Below, in pieces: positions 37,035 through 44,769 of a DNA stretch of 64,000 nucleotides (its first letter is position 1; each line of letters starts with the position of its first letter). The notes beneath the pieces are model-generated. The model ran no database searches. It had not been told where the DNA came from and worked only from the letters and a program-made list of their open reading frames with translations. The DNA is from Brachyspira hyodysenteriae ATCC 27164 (GTDB lineage: Bacteria; Spirochaetota; Brachyspiria; Brachyspirales; Brachyspiraceae). The position numbers were made by a program, and so were the translations under genes. The stretch is from the NCBI RefSeq assembly GCF_001676785.2, contig NZ_CP015910.2:1612001-1676000 (forward strand), given 5' to 3'.

Positions 37035-37062
37035 ATTATAACCTATAATTATAAATTGTAAA
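37035..37062 (-). promoter_or_regulatory. Promoter of the paralogue 1 operon
   Basis: TTTACA (37057-37062), 16 nt, TATAAT (37035-37040) on the minus strand. The same boxes with identical spacing recur at 42943-42970 before paralogue 3, so the promoter was duplicated with the gene. Confidence 0.5.
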
Positions 37063-37167
37063 GTAAATACTTAAAATAGTTATATTTTATAAAATACTTT
37101 TTAAGTATATACTGAAAATTTTTAAGTTTGTCAATTGATCCACTTTATATAGATGTTATCTACCTTT

Positions 37168-37389
37168 TTTCCGCACACGCTCTGCGGACTTCGTCAAAGT
37201 ATCTATATCCTCGACAGGCTCGGATACGCTTCGCGAAAACGCAATTGCTAGAACTTTATATTTTAAGAATATGTATTAAATATAGTGTAATACCATAGTT
37301 TTAGGTCAAAAATGCAGTTGTTTTGGTTCTTTTATACCAATAAAAGAACTGGGGGTTCGGGGCAAAGCCCCAAATATAAAACCAAAACA
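37168..37389. other. G+C-rich, highly structured non-coding island
   Basis: Inside a 508-base gene gap this stretch is far richer in G+C than its surroundings and is packed with inverted repeats: CCGCA/TGCGG (37171-37187), CGC-TTC-GCG, TATCC/GGATA, a 10-bp stem GTTCTTTTAT/ATAAAAGAAC (37326-37349), GGGGC-AAA-GCCCC (37359-37371) and an enclosing TGTTTTGGT/ACCAAAACA (37319-37327 with 37381-37389). No ORF fits. It is a candidate dispersed repeat (REP/MITE-like) or structured RNA; it occurs once in this window. The remaining bases of the gap (37063-37167 and 37390-37452) are plain AT-rich sequence. Confidence 0.55.
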
Positions 37390-37452
37390 TAAATTTATTT
37401 TTGACAAAATATAGTTGTTTAGGTATATACTAAAAATTTTTAAACAGAAAAT

Positions 37453-37489
37453 AAAAAAGTGCATACATATATAATGCATACACTTTTTT
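37453..37489 (-). terminator. Terminator after the ankyrin lipoprotein gene
   Basis: The stem AAAAAAGTG...CACTTTTTT, extended by GCATACAT/ATGCATAC, lies 9 nt past the stop codon. Nearly the same hairpin follows the other two ankyrin genes at 39279 and 40517. Confidence 0.65.
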
Positions 37490-37497
37490 ATTATTTA

Positions 37498-39195
37498 TTA
37501 ATAACTAAGATAATATTCTAAATCGCTTGGATTAGTCATGTGATGAAGCGCTGAACTATCATCTCTAGCTGAAGCAATATCAATGGCTGTTTTTCCTTCT
37601 TTGTTTTTAATATTATAATCAGCTCCCATATTTACAAGAACTCCCACAATAGCATAATTATAACTTGCAGCTGCAATCATTAATGGAGTATTTCCTTCCT
37701 TATTCTTTTTATTTATATCAGCACCATTTTTTATCATATAATAACAAAGATCTGCTACACCGCCGTACTTGTTGGCATTTACTAAATATGTTAAAGGAGT
37801 ATCCCCTGTTGCTGAACATACGGCATTTAAATCAGGCTTCAAATCAATAATATTTTTAGCTAAACCAATATTACGATACTTAATTGCTATTATTAAAGGA
37901 GTATATCCATATCCGTCTTCTAAATTTATATCAGCACCTTTTTCTACTAGGAATTTAACCATTTCTTTATCATTTCTAGCAGCAGCTAAATTAAGAGGTG
38001 TAATATTATCATATTGTTTATTTAAATCGGTATCGTCTTTTATAAGTTTTTCTAATGCTTTCATATCTCCTTTTGATACAGCATTCATTAATTCATCATA
38101 TCCGTCTATATTGTTTGAATCTTCGCTTAATAATAATTTTTCTATTTCATAATATTTTTTATTCTTTGCTGATTCTATAGCTTGTTCTATAGTTGTATTA
38201 GTATTAAGATTAAAAACATCATTATCTATTAATAATTTAGTTATATCATAATTACCATAATCAATAGCTGGACCTATATAATCATCGCTTGAGTTTAAAT
38301 TGGCACCCTCATCAATTAAAAGTTTAGCTATTTCTATATTGCCATTTTCAGCTGCTACTTTCATAGGAGAGTTAATCCAAAGTCCATCTGCAAATATTTG
38401 AGCATTTACATCTTGTCCTATAGATATTAAATATTTAACCATTTCTATATTATTTTCTTCTATGGCATCAGGAATTAAGCTTGATTCCAAATCAATATCT
38501 CCGCTTTCTACAAGTATTTTAAGCATATCAAGATTATTGTTGTCAATAGCAATATCTGTTAAATAATAAGGATATTCAAAACCATAATCTCTGCCTGCAT
38601 CAAGTCCTTCATCAATTAAGATTTTACTCATTTCAACATTATTATTTTCAACAGCATAATAAAGCATATCAATACCGTCTTCTGTTTCCATATCATTTGC
38701 TCTAGCATTAACATCTGCACCTTCTTTTATAAGTTCTTTTGCCAAATCATTATATCCGAATTGTACCGCCAAAAACAAAGGAGTAGAATCTTTATTTACT
38801 TTATATATATATTTATCACTAAAATTTGTATATTCAGTGATTTTTCCTTCTAGTCCTTCCTCTGCTAATAATTTTGATATTTCATATATTGGTGCTTTAT
38901 ATTTATATTCATTGAGTATTTCATCTATTTTACTATATCCTGTAGGTATAGGATCTAACTCTGTACCTTGAATATATTCATTAGTATATGTAGTTTCATT
39001 AGCATTAATATCAATATCTGTATTATGATTTTCATTTGTACTTGTTGGATTGATATATACTTGTTCATTTGTTTGAGTTTGATTAGTTTGAGTATTTTGT
39101 TCTGATTGATTTGTTTCTTTGTTTCCGCCGCCGCCGCATGAAATTATAGCAATCATTAAAGTGAATGCTGCAATTATAGAAATAAATTTTTTCAT
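37498..39195 (-). CDS. Large ankyrin-repeat lipoprotein (Ank2)
   Basis: This protein of about 565 residues starts at the MKKF methionine (39195, GAGGG upstream) rather than 12 codons earlier. A lipoprotein signal ends at IISC (C20), followed by GGGG and a Thr/Asn/Gln-rich linker to about residue 85. About 13 ankyrin-type units follow, e.g. DYGFEYPYYLTDIAIDNNNLDMLKILVE, NSPMKVAAENGNIEIAKLLIDEGANL, and a strong C-terminal set (GYTPLIIAIKYRN, GNTPLMIAAASYNYAIVGVLVNMGAD). It would be anchored in a membrane and face the periplasm or the outside. It is more divergent than the other ankyrin genes here. Partner unknown. Confidence 0.88.
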   Translation of the reverse strand: MKKFISIIAAFTLMIAIISCGGGGNKETNQSEQNTQTNQTQTNEQVYINPTSTNENHNTDIDINANETTYTNEYIQGTELDPIPTGYSKIDEILNEYKYKAPIYEISKLLAEEGLEGKITEYTNFSDKYIYKVNKDSTPLFLAVQFGYNDLAKELIKEGADVNARANDMETEDGIDMLYYAVENNNVEMSKILIDEGLDAGRDYGFEYPYYLTDIAIDNNNLDMLKILVESGDIDLESSLIPDAIEENNIEMVKYLISIGQDVNAQIFADGLWINSPMKVAAENGNIEIAKLLIDEGANLNSSDDYIGPAIDYGNYDITKLLIDNDVFNLNTNTTIEQAIESAKNKKYYEIEKLLLSEDSNNIDGYDELMNAVSKGDMKALEKLIKDDTDLNKQYDNITPLNLAAARNDKEMVKFLVEKGADINLEDGYGYTPLIIAIKYRNIGLAKNIIDLKPDLNAVCSATGDTPLTYLVNANKYGGVADLCYYMIKNGADINKKNKEGNTPLMIAAASYNYAIVGVLVNMGADYNIKNKEGKTAIDIASARDDSSALHHMTNPSDLEYYLSY

Positions 39196-39278
39196 AGTAA
39201 ACCCTCTGTATGTATTGTTATTTTTAGGCATTATAAATTAGAATAATTAAAATTTCAATTATGTAATATTTCAAGAAT

Positions 39279-39312
39279 AAAAAAGTGCATACATATAATG
39301 CATACACTTTTT
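39279..39312 (-). terminator. Terminator after ankyrin gene Ank3
   Basis: The hairpin AAAAAGTGCATAC...ATGCATACACTTTTT is the same sequence type as at 37453 and 40517, beginning 20 nt past the stop codon. Confidence 0.6.
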
Positions 39313-39331
39313 AGAATTAAGATTCTAACTA

Positions 39332-40432
39332 TTATTCAAGAAGTCTTATTAGCTCTCTGTTTTTTCCTTTTATTTTGGCATAGTATAATGCATCTTTTTT
39401 CTCATTAGTTTTTATTCTTTTATTAGCACCAGCATCTAAAAGCATTTTTGCTATTTCTAAATTTCCGTTCATACAAGCATTAATCAATGCAGTTATACCA
39501 TATCTATTTTGCAGATTCACATCAGCATTATTTTTGAGAAGCACTTTTACAGCACCTGCTTCATTAAGTGAAGCTGCCACCATTAATGCAGTATTGTCAT
39601 CAAAAGTTCTGCAATTTACATCTGCACCATTATCAATTAACTTCTGTAAAAACGCATCATCATCTAAATGTATTATTGCAGTAACTAATGGAATACTCAT
39701 ACTAAGGAAAGTTCTTTGATTAAGATCGCAGCTTTCCAAAGTTTTATCTAAAGAATCAGAACCATTTTGAAGTAAAATATCTACTATATCTTTATGCCCG
39801 AACATATAAGCATAAAGCAAAGCATTCGCATTATTTCTATTTCTTTTATTAACTTCAGCTTTATTTGCAATCAAAATTTTTACCGTTTCCTTATAGCCTT
39901 TCATAGCAGCATACATTAAAGGTGTTTCTTCATTTCCATCGAATCCATGATATAATATATTAACATCAGCTTTATTTGCAATTAAAAATTTTACCATTTC
40001 AATATTTTCTTTAGTATAATAATCTAAAGCATAAAATAATGCATTACCTTCTAAATCGCATTTTTGATTAATATCAGCACCATAACTTAAAAGAAGTTTA
40101 ACCATTTCTATATTTTTATGATAAATAACTGATAGTATTAACGCACTCATTCCTTCGTATGACGGAGCATTAACATCTGCTTTGTATTTCAAAAGAAGCT
40201 TAGCCATTTCCATATTATCATTCGTAACTGCATACGCTAATAATGTATAATTTTCATCATAATAATGATTTAAATCAACATTATATTTTTTTATAATATT
40301 TTCAGTTTCTTTGATATTGCCTTTGTTTACATAATCTTTTAATTGTTTATAAACTTCACTTTCATCAGCAGTTTGACTGTATAAACATAGGCTAAATAAA
40401 AACACACTAAATAATATAAGCAATTTCTTCAT
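39332..40432 (-). CDS. Exported ankyrin-repeat protein (Ank3)
   Basis: This protein of about 366 residues starts at MKKLLILFSVFLFSLCLYSQT (40432), a cleavable signal peptide ending like those of Ank1 and Ank4. The first five codons of the longer frame lack signal-peptide character. About nine ankyrin repeats follow, clearly homologous to Ank1/Ank4 (NIEMVKLLLSYGADIN, NEETPLMYAAMKGYKETVKILIANKAEVNKRNRNNANALLYAYMFGHKDIVDILLQNGSDSLDKTLESCDLNQ) but diverged throughout. GGATGG stands upstream. No membrane-protein partner directly precedes it. Function unknown; probably protein binding in the periplasm. Confidence 0.88.
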   Translation of the reverse strand: MKKLLILFSVFLFSLCLYSQTADESEVYKQLKDYVNKGNIKETENIIKKYNVDLNHYYDENYTLLAYAVTNDNMEMAKLLLKYKADVNAPSYEGMSALILSVIYHKNIEMVKLLLSYGADINQKCDLEGNALFYALDYYTKENIEMVKFLIANKADVNILYHGFDGNEETPLMYAAMKGYKETVKILIANKAEVNKRNRNNANALLYAYMFGHKDIVDILLQNGSDSLDKTLESCDLNQRTFLSMSIPLVTAIIHLDDDAFLQKLIDNGADVNCRTFDDNTALMVAASLNEAGAVKVLLKNNADVNLQNRYGITALINACMNGNLEIAKMLLDAGANKRIKTNEKKDALYYAKIKGKNRELIRLLE

Positions 40433-40516
40433 AATAGTACCATCCATATGTATTGTTATTTTAACATATCATAAATTAGAATAATTAAAATTTCAATTAG
40501 AAATATTTTTAACAAT

Positions 40517-40557
40517 AAAAAAAGTGCATACATATAAAAAATATGCATACACTTTTT
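40517..40557 (-). terminator. Terminator after ankyrin gene Ank4
   Basis: AAAAAAAGTGCATAC paired with ATGCATACACTTTTT, 13 nt past the stop; third copy of the shared hairpin. Confidence 0.6.
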
Positions 40558-40570
40558 ATAAAGACTATAA

Positions 40571-41659
40571 CTATTTTGTGAGTAATTTTATTATTTCTTC
40601 ATTTTTTCCGTATTCTCTGGCATAATACAATGCATCATAATTACCTCTTTTTATACTTTTATCAGCACCAGCATCTAAAAGCATTTTTGCCATCTCTAAA
40701 TTTCCGTTACGGCAAGCCGACATCAATGCTGTCATGTCATAGTAATCTTGAACATTTACATTGACATTATTTTTAAGAAGCACTTTTACAGCATTAGTAT
40801 TATTATAAGAAGCTGCTTCTGTTAATGCTGTTTTCTTATCATAATTTTTATAATTTACATCTGCCCCATTATCAATAAGATTTTGTAAAAAAACTTCATT
40901 GGTAGAATACTCTGCAGCATTTATTAATCTATAACTAAATAAAGTTTCTTTATTAAGAAGCTTACAACCTTTCAAACTTTTATCCAAAGAATCAGAACCA
41001 TTTTGAAGTAAAATATCTGCTATATCCTCATGTCCATACATATAAGAATAAATCAAAGCATTGGCTTTATGAATATTTTTTTTATTTATATCGGCTTTAT
41101 TTTCAATTAATATTTTTGTTGTTTCTTTATAGCCTTTCATAGCAGCATACATTAAAGGTGTTTTTTCATTTTTATAATCGCCATCATAAGCTATATTAAC
41201 ATCTGCTTTATTTTTTATTAATAGTTTTACCATTTCAATATTTTCTTTTCTATTATATTCTAAAGCACAAAATAATGCTGTTCTTCCTCTAAAGCCTTTA
41301 TAATCAATATCAGCACCATAACTTAAAAGTAGTTTAACCATTTCCATATTATTATTATCAACTGCAAGTATCAATGCTGTATCTCCATCACCTACTACAG
41401 TATTAACCTCTGCCTTATATTTCAAAAGAAGTTCAGCCATTTCTATATTATTATCCATAACTGCAATCGATAATAATGTAAAATCTTCATAATCAAGATT
41501 ATTAATATTGACATTATGTTGTTTAAGAATATTTTCAGCTTCTCTAATATTGCCTTCATTCACATATTCTCTTAATCTTTCATAAGCTTTACTTTTATTA
41601 TCAGTTTGACTATATAAATACAGACTAAATAAAAATAAAATAAATATTAACTTTTTCAT
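40571..41659 (-). CDS. Exported ankyrin-repeat protein (Ank4)
   Basis: This 362-residue protein has a signal peptide (MKKLIFILFLFSLYLYSQ) and about nine ankyrin repeats. The first 190 and last 60 residues are almost identical to Ank1, including at the DNA level. The segment after DSLDKSLKGC differs (NKETLFSYRLINAAEYSTNEVFLQNLIDNGADVN). It lies 31 nt after paralogue 3 of the membrane protein, so it forms a two-gene operon mirroring the paralogue-Ank1 operon. The duplication indicates the two proteins are used together, which is inference. Confidence 0.88.
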   Translation of the reverse strand: MKKLIFILFLFSLYLYSQTDNKSKAYERLREYVNEGNIREAENILKQHNVNINNLDYEDFTLLSIAVMDNNIEMAELLLKYKAEVNTVVGDGDTALILAVDNNNMEMVKLLLSYGADIDYKGFRGRTALFCALEYNRKENIEMVKLLIKNKADVNIAYDGDYKNEKTPLMYAAMKGYKETTKILIENKADINKKNIHKANALIYSYMYGHEDIADILLQNGSDSLDKSLKGCKLLNKETLFSYRLINAAEYSTNEVFLQNLIDNGADVNYKNYDKKTALTEAASYNNTNAVKVLLKNNVNVNVQDYYDMTALMSACRNGNLEMAKMLLDAGADKSIKRGNYDALYYAREYGKNEEIIKLLTK

Positions 41660-41690
41660 AATTCATAAACCTCTTTAAATTATTAAACTT

Positions 41691-42896
41691 TTATTTATTT
41701 TTTAAAAATATCATTACAATAGGAGCTATAAAAGAAAAAATAAATGAGTAGATACCATAAACATAAATAAAACTGTATATTTTATTATTCCCAATCACTG
41801 CCTCATTTATATTAATATTATTTTTAAATATATTTATTATAGACTTTATATTTTGTATTATAATATATACTAAATTAACAGCTATTATTATATTAAGAAC
41901 TGCAATAGAAATTTCATTTATTTTATTTTCAGAAATAATTACTCTGTATATGCTTGCTCCTAATACTAATATATTAAATAATAATGCTAATATTGGAAAT
42001 ATTATATACATTGCTTTTGTTATTACTCCAGCTTTATAGTCAGCTCTTATAAAGTATAAAGTAAGAACAGATAAAATTAATAATGCATTATAAATTATAA
42101 AAGACTTAGTATTTTCAAAAGGTCTTATAGGTTCATATAGTAAAGCAAAAAATGAAACAAATATTAAAAATGAATATAAAAATAATAATCCTCGAGAAAT
42201 ATATATTGACAAAACAGTTTTGAATCTCTTTTGCACAAAGAAAATTATAAAAGGTATTATAGAAAAAACAAATACAATAGACATAAAAATGAGTTTTTCA
42301 ATTAAAGATACTAAATTACCTGCTATATCCATAATTCTAAAAATAAATTTATTATATAAAAAAATAAAAAATACCCAAAATACAAATGCAATAATTGCAG
42401 CTATTGTAGAAAATACAATTATATCTCCTATCTTAGTAAAACTATTATATGTATTATTTTTTATATTAAAATTATTATCAGCTAAAAGTATTATAATAAA
42501 AAAGATTATAGAAGATAATATACTTTTATTAATCATTATATTAGACATAAAAAAATCAAGCATATTAGGTATTGAATCTTTTAATGGTGCTGAAGTAAAT
42601 ATGCTAAGTAAAAATAAAAGTAAAAATGATAAAAATGTTATTAGTATTGTTCTTTTATTAACATTTTCAAAATTGCTGTTTATGCTGAATAAAAATGAAT
42701 AACAAAAAAAACAAAAAAGTTGAAAATAAAAACTATTAAAAATCATATTGTAAATTAATCTTTTAGCATCATATTCAGTATCAAACAATAATACATATAT
42801 ATTAGCAGGAATAGAAGAAATTAGCATTAGTACAAATACTAATATAAAATACATTATTTTTTTACTGTTTGAATTAATTAACTTATTTTCAGACAT
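41691..42896 (-). CDS. Polytopic membrane protein, paralogue 3
   Basis: This 401-residue protein with about 10 membrane segments is nearly identical to paralogue 1 (35787) over the first 150 and last 190 residues. It differs in the loop near residues 165-200 (FFIFLYNKFIFRIMDIAGNLVSLIEK). It shares start MSENKLINSNSKK, AAGGGG ribosome-binding site and promoter with paralogue 1. Family unknown, perhaps DUF4153-like. It is first gene of a two-gene operon with Ank4. Confidence 0.7.
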   Translation of the reverse strand: MSENKLINSNSKKIMYFILVFVLMLISSIPANIYVLLFDTEYDAKRLIYNMIFNSFYFQLFCFFCYSFLFSINSNFENVNKRTILITFLSFLLLFLLSIFTSAPLKDSIPNMLDFFMSNIMINKSILSSIIFFIIILLADNNFNIKNNTYNSFTKIGDIIVFSTIAAIIAFVFWVFFIFLYNKFIFRIMDIAGNLVSLIEKLIFMSIVFVFSIIPFIIFFVQKRFKTVLSIYISRGLLFLYSFLIFVSFFALLYEPIRPFENTKSFIIYNALLILSVLTLYFIRADYKAGVITKAMYIIFPILALLFNILVLGASIYRVIISENKINEISIAVLNIIIAVNLVYIIIQNIKSIINIFKNNININEAVIGNNKIYSFIYVYGIYSFIFSFIAPIVMIFLKNK

Positions 42897-42942
42897 CTTT
42901 CATAACCCCTTATAGGTATTTTTTATTAATACTTGAAAATGG

Positions 42943-42970
42943 ATTATAACTTATAATTAGAAATTGTAAA
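42943..42970 (-). promoter_or_regulatory. Promoter of the paralogue 3-Ank4 operon
   Basis: TTTACA (42965-42970), 16 nt, TATAAT (42943-42948) on the minus strand, same boxes and spacing as at 37035-37062. Confidence 0.5.
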
Positions 42971-42994
42971 GTATTTGCATATTAATATAATTAT

Positions 42995-44035
42995 TTAATT
43001 GGAATGTACAGCTATTTTTATACAATTATCTTTTTTATTATCAAAGATATCATATCCTTTTAATATATCATCTAATTTTATTCTATGAGTTATAAGAAAA
43101 TCAGTATTCAATTTTCCTTCTGATATTAACTTTAAAATTTCATCACTATGAACAGCATCTACTCCGCCTGTTTTGAATATCAAATTTTTTCCATACATTA
43201 TATTTAAAGGCAGTATTTGAGGCTTTTCATACATAGCAACTAAAGCTACAACAGAATTAGGTCTTGCAATTTTCCAAGCTAATTCAAATGTATTTTCTCC
43301 TCCTGCAGCTTCTATAGTACCGTCAGCAAGTCTGCCGTTATTTACATCTTTTATATATTCTTCTATATTTTTAACTTTATTAGGATTTATAAAAAAGTCA
43401 GCTAATTTATTTTCTTTTGCAATATTCAATCTATCTTCATTTATATCAATAGCTATTATTTTTTCAGCACCGAAAACTCTTGCACTCATCATGGCACAAA
43501 GCCCCACAGGTCCAGAACCTATTACAGCAATTGTATCATTATTTTTTATTTCACAAAGCTCAGCACCGAAATATCCGCTTGCTAAAATATCACCCACAAA
43601 TAATGCATTCTCATAAGTTACATTTTCAGGAAGTATATTCAATGCCATATCAGCATAAGGAACTTTCACATATTCAGCCTGACATCCATTTATACGGCAG
43701 CCTATTTCCCATCCTCCTTTTTCGCAATTATTTATAAAACCATTCTTACAATAATAACATTCGCCGCAGAATGTTATGCAATTTGCTGAAACTCTGTCGC
43801 CTTTCTTTAATTTTTTTACATCGCTTCCTACTTCTATAACTTCACCTACAAATTCATGTCCAAGCACTATATTTTCTTTTGCTCTTGGTACCGCTCCGTT
43901 TATTATATGAAAATCGCTTGTGCATATACTAGATAATGTAATTTTTACTATAGCATCTTTACTATCTATAATTTTTGGATTTTCTATTTCCTTTAATTCT
44001 ATTTTTTTATTTCCTAAATATACTAAGCCTTTCAT
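42995..44035 (-). CDS. Zinc-dependent alcohol dehydrogenase (MDR family)
   Basis: This 346-residue protein has catalytic-zinc ligands in SSICTSDFH and LGHEFVGEVIEVG, a structural zinc knot CGECYYCKNGFINNC, and a Rossmann loop AVIGSGPVGLCAM near residue 170. Its length and spacing match threonine/secondary-alcohol dehydrogenases. It oxidises alcohols or reduces carbonyls with NAD(P). It is monocistronic, next to the end of the ankyrin cluster, with no substrate clue from neighbours. Confidence 0.9.
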   Translation of the reverse strand: MKGLVYLGNKKIELKEIENPKIIDSKDAIVKITLSSICTSDFHIINGAVPRAKENIVLGHEFVGEVIEVGSDVKKLKKGDRVSANCITFCGECYYCKNGFINNCEKGGWEIGCRINGCQAEYVKVPYADMALNILPENVTYENALFVGDILASGYFGAELCEIKNNDTIAVIGSGPVGLCAMMSARVFGAEKIIAIDINEDRLNIAKENKLADFFINPNKVKNIEEYIKDVNNGRLADGTIEAAGGENTFELAWKIARPNSVVALVAMYEKPQILPLNIMYGKNLIFKTGGVDAVHSDEILKLISEGKLNTDFLITHRIKLDDILKGYDIFDNKKDNCIKIAVHSN

Positions 44036-44137
44036 ATTTACTTCCTAATTCATTTTTATTTATAAAGAAATATAATAATTTAATAATATACTCTTATAAA
44101 ACTTTTACAATAATATTTTATCATAAACAAGAAGAAA

Positions 44138-44758
44138 TTATAATTCTTTGTCATATAAATAAAAATCTATATCAAATTTACTTGTAAATGGTATTGAAAA
44201 ATGTTTCTCTTTATTTTTATGCATTTCAAAATGTTCATAAAATTTATAATTACAATAAGTATCAGTATATAAATAAAAATCGTTAATATTGTTTTCTTTT
44301 AAATAATAATTAAATTCTTGAAAAAGTTTTTTTCCTATACCAAGTCCCTGACAATCTTTGCTTACTGCAAAAAATGAAAGTTCAGCATCATAATTTTTGT
44401 TAGCTTGTTTGTATAGATTATTATTTATTGATTTTATTTTTTTATATACTAATAAAGAAATTATACCTTCAATATTTTTTGAAATTTTAGATTTTATTTC
44501 TTTTATTTTATTTTCGTATATATTATTTTGTTTTGAATTGATTATTTTACCTATTAAAAAACCAACAGGTATATTATCTTTTAATGCTATTTTAGCAAAT
44601 GAAGCTGTATTAAGAAACGAATATAAATTTAATTCAGCTATAAGTTTGGCATTTTTTTCTGATAACATATCATCGAATCCCCAAACTTTTATCACAATAT
44701 CAGTTAAAAACGTCAAATCATTTTCTATATATTCTCTGAAGATAATTTCATCATTCAT
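44138..44758 (-). CDS. GNAT-family N-acetyltransferase
   Basis: This 206-residue protein has the GNAT core ELSFFAVSKDCQGLGIGKKLFQEFNYYLKENNI, with the acetyl-CoA loop QGLGIGKK, then FYLYTDTYCNYKFYEHFEMHKNKEK. A long Lys/Asn-rich insertion lies at about residues 75-120. The substrate is unknown. It starts 12 nt after the dinG-like gene and is probably cotranscribed. Confidence 0.8.
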   Translation of the reverse strand: MNDEIIFREYIENDLTFLTDIVIKVWGFDDMLSEKNAKLIAELNLYSFLNTASFAKIALKDNIPVGFLIGKIINSKQNNIYENKIKEIKSKISKNIEGIISLLVYKKIKSINNNLYKQANKNYDAELSFFAVSKDCQGLGIGKKLFQEFNYYLKENNINDFYLYTDTYCNYKFYEHFEMHKNKEKHFSIPFTSKFDIDFYLYDKEL

Positions 44759-44769
44759 AATTTAGTATA

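Noticed and set aside
37319-37389. tRNA gene (cloverleaf-like folding)
   Set aside because: No T-loop, anticodon stem or CCA-type end fits; the stem lengths are wrong for tRNA.
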